DNA of 16,651 nucleotides, taken from assembly GCA_910585505.1 (NCBI GenBank), contig CAJUFF010000016.1, positions 1-16,651 of the forward strand. Direction: 5' to 3'. Positions 14,296-16,651 of this stretch are shown here, in pieces. Every line of letters starts with the position of its first letter. Positions within the stretch are counted from its first letter, which is position 1. A model generated the notes under the pieces. That model worked only from the letters and a program-made list of their open reading frames with translations. It did no database searches and was not told the DNA's origin. Position numbers and translations under genes: made by a program. This DNA is from an uncultured Ruminiclostridium sp. (GTDB lineage: Bacteria; Bacillota; Clostridia; Oscillospirales; Ruminococcaceae).

Positions 14296-14512
14296 GAAAT
14301 CTGAAAACGAAACTTCGGTAGGTTACTTGAATTTTATTTTGGGATTTAAGTCGGTACGGTTACATTTCCGATCAGTTAAAATTTTTTAACCGTAGCGGCT
14401 TTGAAAATGAAGAAATAAAGAGAAATCGTTGAAGATCGTTTTTTCAGATTTGTAATAACGTTTGATCAGGCGCATGAGAGACCTGTCGGACAAGTATTTA
14501 TGAAAGGAAAAA
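14296..14512 (+). promoter_or_regulatory. Structured 5' leader of the transporter operon
   Basis: This leader of about 215 nt contains a hairpin ACTTGAAT/ATTTAAGT (about 14325-14351). It also holds two mutually exclusive stems: TACGGTTA (14355-14362) with TAACCGTA (14387-14394), or GTTAAAA (14375-14381) with TTTTAAC (14384-14390). A small CAGG/CCTG hairpin lies near the ribosome binding site. No poly-U terminator follows, so any control would act on translation or stability. No known riboswitch was recognised. Confidence 0.4.
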
Positions 14513-14515
14513 ATG

Positions 14516-15937
14516 ATGAAGAAAAAGATTTTTGCGGCTATACTCGCTTCCGCCATGCTTTTGTCGGTAGCCGGATGTACACAGGACAACGGAGGCAACG
14601 AGGACGGCAACCAGACTGAAACCAACGGCAGCGCAGCCGATACCACCACATCTTCCGCTGAAGTAAACAACGGCGGCGAGGTTGACAACAAAGCTCCTCA
14701 TCAGGTAGATACGGGCTACAAGCTTGCGGACGATGAGGGTAAAGTGCTTAATATTTACTGCTGGAACGAGGATTTCAAAAACTATTTTGAAGCATATTAT
14801 AAACTTCCCGACGGAGTTACGGTAAACTGGATCGTTAACACAAACGATGGCGGCGTATACCAGCAGAAGCTTGATGAAGCACTGTTTGCACAGGGCGACG
14901 TAGGCGCCGATGATAAGGTTGATATGTTCCTTGCGGAAGCGGATTACATCAAGAAGTATGCTTCCTCCGACTTCACCTCCGCTCTTTCCTACACTCCCTC
15001 CTCGGATATTTATTCTTATACTCTCAACGCCGCTACAGATGTAAGAAACAATCAGCTTAAGGGTCTTTCTTTCCAGGCTGCTCCTTCCGTTCTTATTTAC
15101 AGAAGATCAATTGCAAAGGACGTTCTCGGAACCGACGATCCCAACGAAGTACAGAAGCTTCTCGATAGCTGGGATAAGTTTGATGCCGTGGCCGCCGACG
15201 CTAAAGCAAAAGGTTACATAATGACCGGCTGTGTTGAGGAAACACTCAGATGCTACACCAACAACGCCACAACAAGCTTCCTTTCCGACAACAACGAGTT
15301 CCAGGTTCCCGCCGAGTTCACCACATGGCTTCAGCAGGCAAAGAGCTATGTTGATAACGGCTATACTCTTACCTGTAAGAGATGGGACGATGAAAAATCG
15401 GTTCAGATGGGTACAGACGGTAAGGTTATGTGCTTCTTCGGTCCCGCATGGTATTACAATTTCTGCATGGGTACCGCCAAGGAACAGACTAATGGTGACT
15501 GGGGCGTATGTGTAGGTCCTCAGGAGCATTTCTGGGGAGGCACATGGCTTCTTAAGGCAACAGGCACCGACAATACCGGTCTTGTTGAGGATATTATGAA
15601 GGCGTTCAGCGAGAATACCGAGATTATAGCTCAGCTCTGGGAGCAGAAGTCCGAATTCTCCTGCAACAAGGCTATGATGGAAAAGTACGCCGCTGACGCA
15701 AGCTACGGCAACGATCTTTTAGGCGGTCAGAACGATGCTGCCATCATGGCAGAGTGTGCAAAGAACATCACATGGGATCCCGCTCTTCATACTCAGTATG
15801 ACCAAACTTTCCAGGAAACACTTCCCGGCAGAATGATAGAATGGTTCAATGGCGACCCCAAGACGGAGGAAGAGGCTTGGTCTAACTTCTATAAGGATCT
15901 TAAAGCAGTTGCTCCCGACGTTGTTACTCCCGAATAA
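14516..15937 (+). CDS. Sugar ABC transporter substrate-binding lipoprotein
   Basis: Family 1 extracellular solute-binding protein of 473 residues, a membrane-anchored receptor delivering a sugar or oligosaccharide to the permease. The N-terminus is a lipoprotein signal: Lys-rich start, hydrophobic core AAILASAMLLS, lipobox SVAGC with the lipidated Cys at about residue 21. A low-complexity N/G/T/E linker (about 22-66) precedes the domain starting VLNIYCWNEDF. GPAWYYNF and HFWGGTWLL resemble binding-protein core segments. ATG 14513 is also possible; I prefer 14516 because AAAGGA is then 7 nt away rather than 4. The mature protein has nine further cysteines, notable for a surface protein and fitting an anaerobe. 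Substrate not predictable. Confidence 0.9.
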   Translation: MKKKIFAAILASAMLLSVAGCTQDNGGNEDGNQTETNGSAADTTTSSAEVNNGGEVDNKAPHQVDTGYKLADDEGKVLNIYCWNEDFKNYFEAYYKLPDGVTVNWIVNTNDGGVYQQKLDEALFAQGDVGADDKVDMFLAEADYIKKYASSDFTSALSYTPSSDIYSYTLNAATDVRNNQLKGLSFQAAPSVLIYRRSIAKDVLGTDDPNEVQKLLDSWDKFDAVAADAKAKGYIMTGCVEETLRCYTNNATTSFLSDNNEFQVPAEFTTWLQQAKSYVDNGYTLTCKRWDDEKSVQMGTDGKVMCFFGPAWYYNFCMGTAKEQTNGDWGVCVGPQEHFWGGTWLLKATGTDNTGLVEDIMKAFSENTEIIAQLWEQKSEFSCNKAMMEKYAADASYGNDLLGGQNDAAIMAECAKNITWDPALHTQYDQTFQETLPGRMIEWFNGDPKTEEEAWSNFYKDLKAVAPDVVTPE

Positions 15938-15940
15938 AAG

Positions 15941-16120
15941 TTAAGGCAATACCGCACAAAGATTGTCGTGCAGACGCTCAGTCAGCTTTTTTGTCAGATT
16001 GTCCAAAACGACGCAGGAATACCGGCGTATTTCAAGGAGTTTTGTGCAAAAATACCGGAAAAGATACAAGCTTATGCGCGGCAAAGCGCGCAGCGCGGTC
16101 TTTGCGCGGCGTTGCATTAA
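15941..16120. mobile_element. MITE-like element with imperfect 21-bp inverted ends
   Basis: The 180-bp segment begins TTAAGGCAATACCGCACAAAG and ends with the near-inverse CTTTGCGCGGCGTTGCATTAA; the ends match at 17 of 21 positions. TTAA at each edge could be part of the repeat or a target duplication, which a palindromic TTAA cannot distinguish. It begins 3 nt after the binding-protein stop codon. The interior is non-coding, with GC-rich inverted repeats near its right end (16076-16110) and repeated AATACCGG words. I remember similar ends recurring in Ruminococcus-type genomes, but this is not verified. Confidence 0.6.
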
Positions 16121-16136
16121 TATTCAGCTAAACACC

Positions 16137-16175
16137 AAAGAGAGGTGAGGCGTTATGCTCGCTTCACCTCTCTTT
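16137..16175 (+). terminator. Long hairpin between binding protein and permease
   Basis: AAAGAGAGGTGAGGCG (16137-16152) and CGCTTCACCTCTCTTT (16160-16175) form a 16-bp stem with one G-U pair and a 7-nt loop. Only the UUU within the stem follows, without an extended U tract. It may therefore act as a partial terminator or as a 3' stabiliser for the binding-protein mRNA. Confidence 0.65.
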
Positions 16176-16189
16176 ACTAATATCGTTTG

Positions 16190-16250
16190 ACACTGTTTTC
16201 AAATCGCATCATGGATAAGCCGGAAATCCGGAGCAATCCGAAAAAAGTGT
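16190..16250 (+). other. Second long stem-loop upstream of the permease
   Basis: ACACTGTTTTC (16190-16200) pairs with GAAAAAAGTGT (16240-16250) at 10 of 11 positions, enclosing an inner CCGG-AAAT-CCGG hairpin (16220-16231). TTTT follows. Further on, a direct repeat GTCAAAA(A)TTTGCT occurs at 16320-16333 and 16342-16354. No convincing promoter was found in 16176-16417. Confidence 0.45.
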
Positions 16251-16417
16251 TTTGGGAGTAAGAATCTGTCTTCACAAGATATTGCACATGTCCTTTTGTA
16301 AATTTTGTCGATGGACTGTGTCAAAAATTTGCTTTGTTCTCGTCAAAATTTGCTCGAAAAATCATGCACAATTTTTTTGAAGTAGGGTTCTATTAGATAT
16401 GGAGAAAGGTCAGAGCT

Positions 16418-16651
16418 ATGAAAAAGCATAAATTGGTAAGCTATGCGAAATGGGGCTACATATTTATCGCTCCGTTCTTCATAGTGTACATAATATTTCA
16501 ATTGATACCCCTTTTATCTACTTTTTATTACAGTTTTTTTGAAAACTACCGTTCTGGTCTGAACGTAGTCGGCCCTAATTTTGTGGGCTTTGAAAATTAC
16601 GTTACATTGTTTACACCAGACAAAAACGGCTCCATAGATATTTTCACCTAT
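16418..16651 (+). CDS. Sugar ABC transporter permease, MalF/LplB type (5' part)
   Basis: The frame from ATG 16418 stays open for 78 codons to the window edge. The basic start MKKHKLVSYAKW is followed by a strong transmembrane segment (GYIFIAPFFIVYIIFQLIPL, about residues 13-32). STFYYSFFENYR and the VGFENYVTLF motif come next, characteristic of the first periplasmic loop of CUT1 permeases that partner MalG-type subunits. AAAGG lies 8 nt before the ATG. Together with the upstream binding lipoprotein it indicates a carbohydrate importer; the second permease and possibly enzymes probably lie to the right. The ATPase is often a shared MsmK-type protein encoded elsewhere. Confidence 0.9.
   Translation, partial: MKKHKLVSYAKWGYIFIAPFFIVYIIFQLIPLLSTFYYSFFENYRSGLNVVGPNFVGFENYVTLFTPDKNGSIDIFTY

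Noticed and set aside
15963..16148. 61-codon basic protein between binding protein and permease
   Set aside because: It lies almost wholly in the MITE-like element, includes part of the hairpin, and has no convincing ribosome binding site.
16187..16215. Promoter with TTGACA (16187-16192) for the permease
   Set aside because: No acceptable -10 at 16-18 nt spacing; the sequence is better explained as part of the second stem-loop.

Overview
The window looks like the chromosome of a low-GC Gram-positive anaerobe of the class Clostridia, most likely Ruminococcaceae/Oscillospirales. This is inferred from long-form HPF, AGGAGG ribosome binding sites, AT-rich intergenic DNA against moderate-GC genes, an AICAR formyltransferase without its cyclohydrolase half beside an archaeal-type IMP cyclohydrolase, and a lipoprotein-type sugar ABC transporter. 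No 16S gene or other direct marker is present.

Layout. Positions 1-46 hold the first 15 codons of a minus-strand P-loop protein. Next comes hpf (190-714, minus) with its own promoter and terminator. From about 13773 down to 922 runs one long minus-strand operon: promoter, leader with an intrinsic terminator, purE, purC, a degenerate purF paralogue, purF, purM, purN, a zeta-toxin-like P-loop kinase, a DJ-1/PfpI protein, a SAM methyltransferase, a PurO-like IMP cyclohydrolase, a stand-alone AICAR formyltransferase, a bacteriohemerythrin, a second SAM methyltransferase, purD, and a strong intrinsic terminator. Gaps are mostly 10-125 nt with ribosome binding sites, and I saw no convincing internal promoter, so I read it as one transcription unit.

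Together the pur genes cover PRPP to phosphoribosylamine (PurF), GAR (PurD), FGAR (PurN), AIR (PurM), carboxylation (PurE), SAICAR (PurC), FAICAR (formyltransferase) and IMP (PurO-like). FGAM synthase (PurL/Q/S), PurB and PurK are not in the window. Five non-pur genes are embedded in the operon.

The AT-rich region 13740-14512 separates the pur promoter from a divergent plus-strand sugar ABC transporter operon: a substrate-binding lipoprotein (14516-15937) and the start of a MalF-type permease (16418 to the right edge). It carries five GAAAACG cores resembling LacI-family operators, a palindrome framed by direct repeats, and a structured leader of about 215 nt. The 480 nt between the two transporter genes contain a 180-bp MITE-like element bounded by TTAA and imperfect 21-bp inverted repeats, then a 16-bp hairpin and a second long stem-loop.

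Best leads: (1) the attenuator-like pur leader, with no riboswitch class I recognise; (2) the PurF paralogue that has lost its glutaminase catalytic residues but keeps the PRPP loop and Fe-S cysteines; (3) the split PurH/PurO solution with embedded accessory genes; (4) the MITE-like insertion and operator cluster around the transporter.
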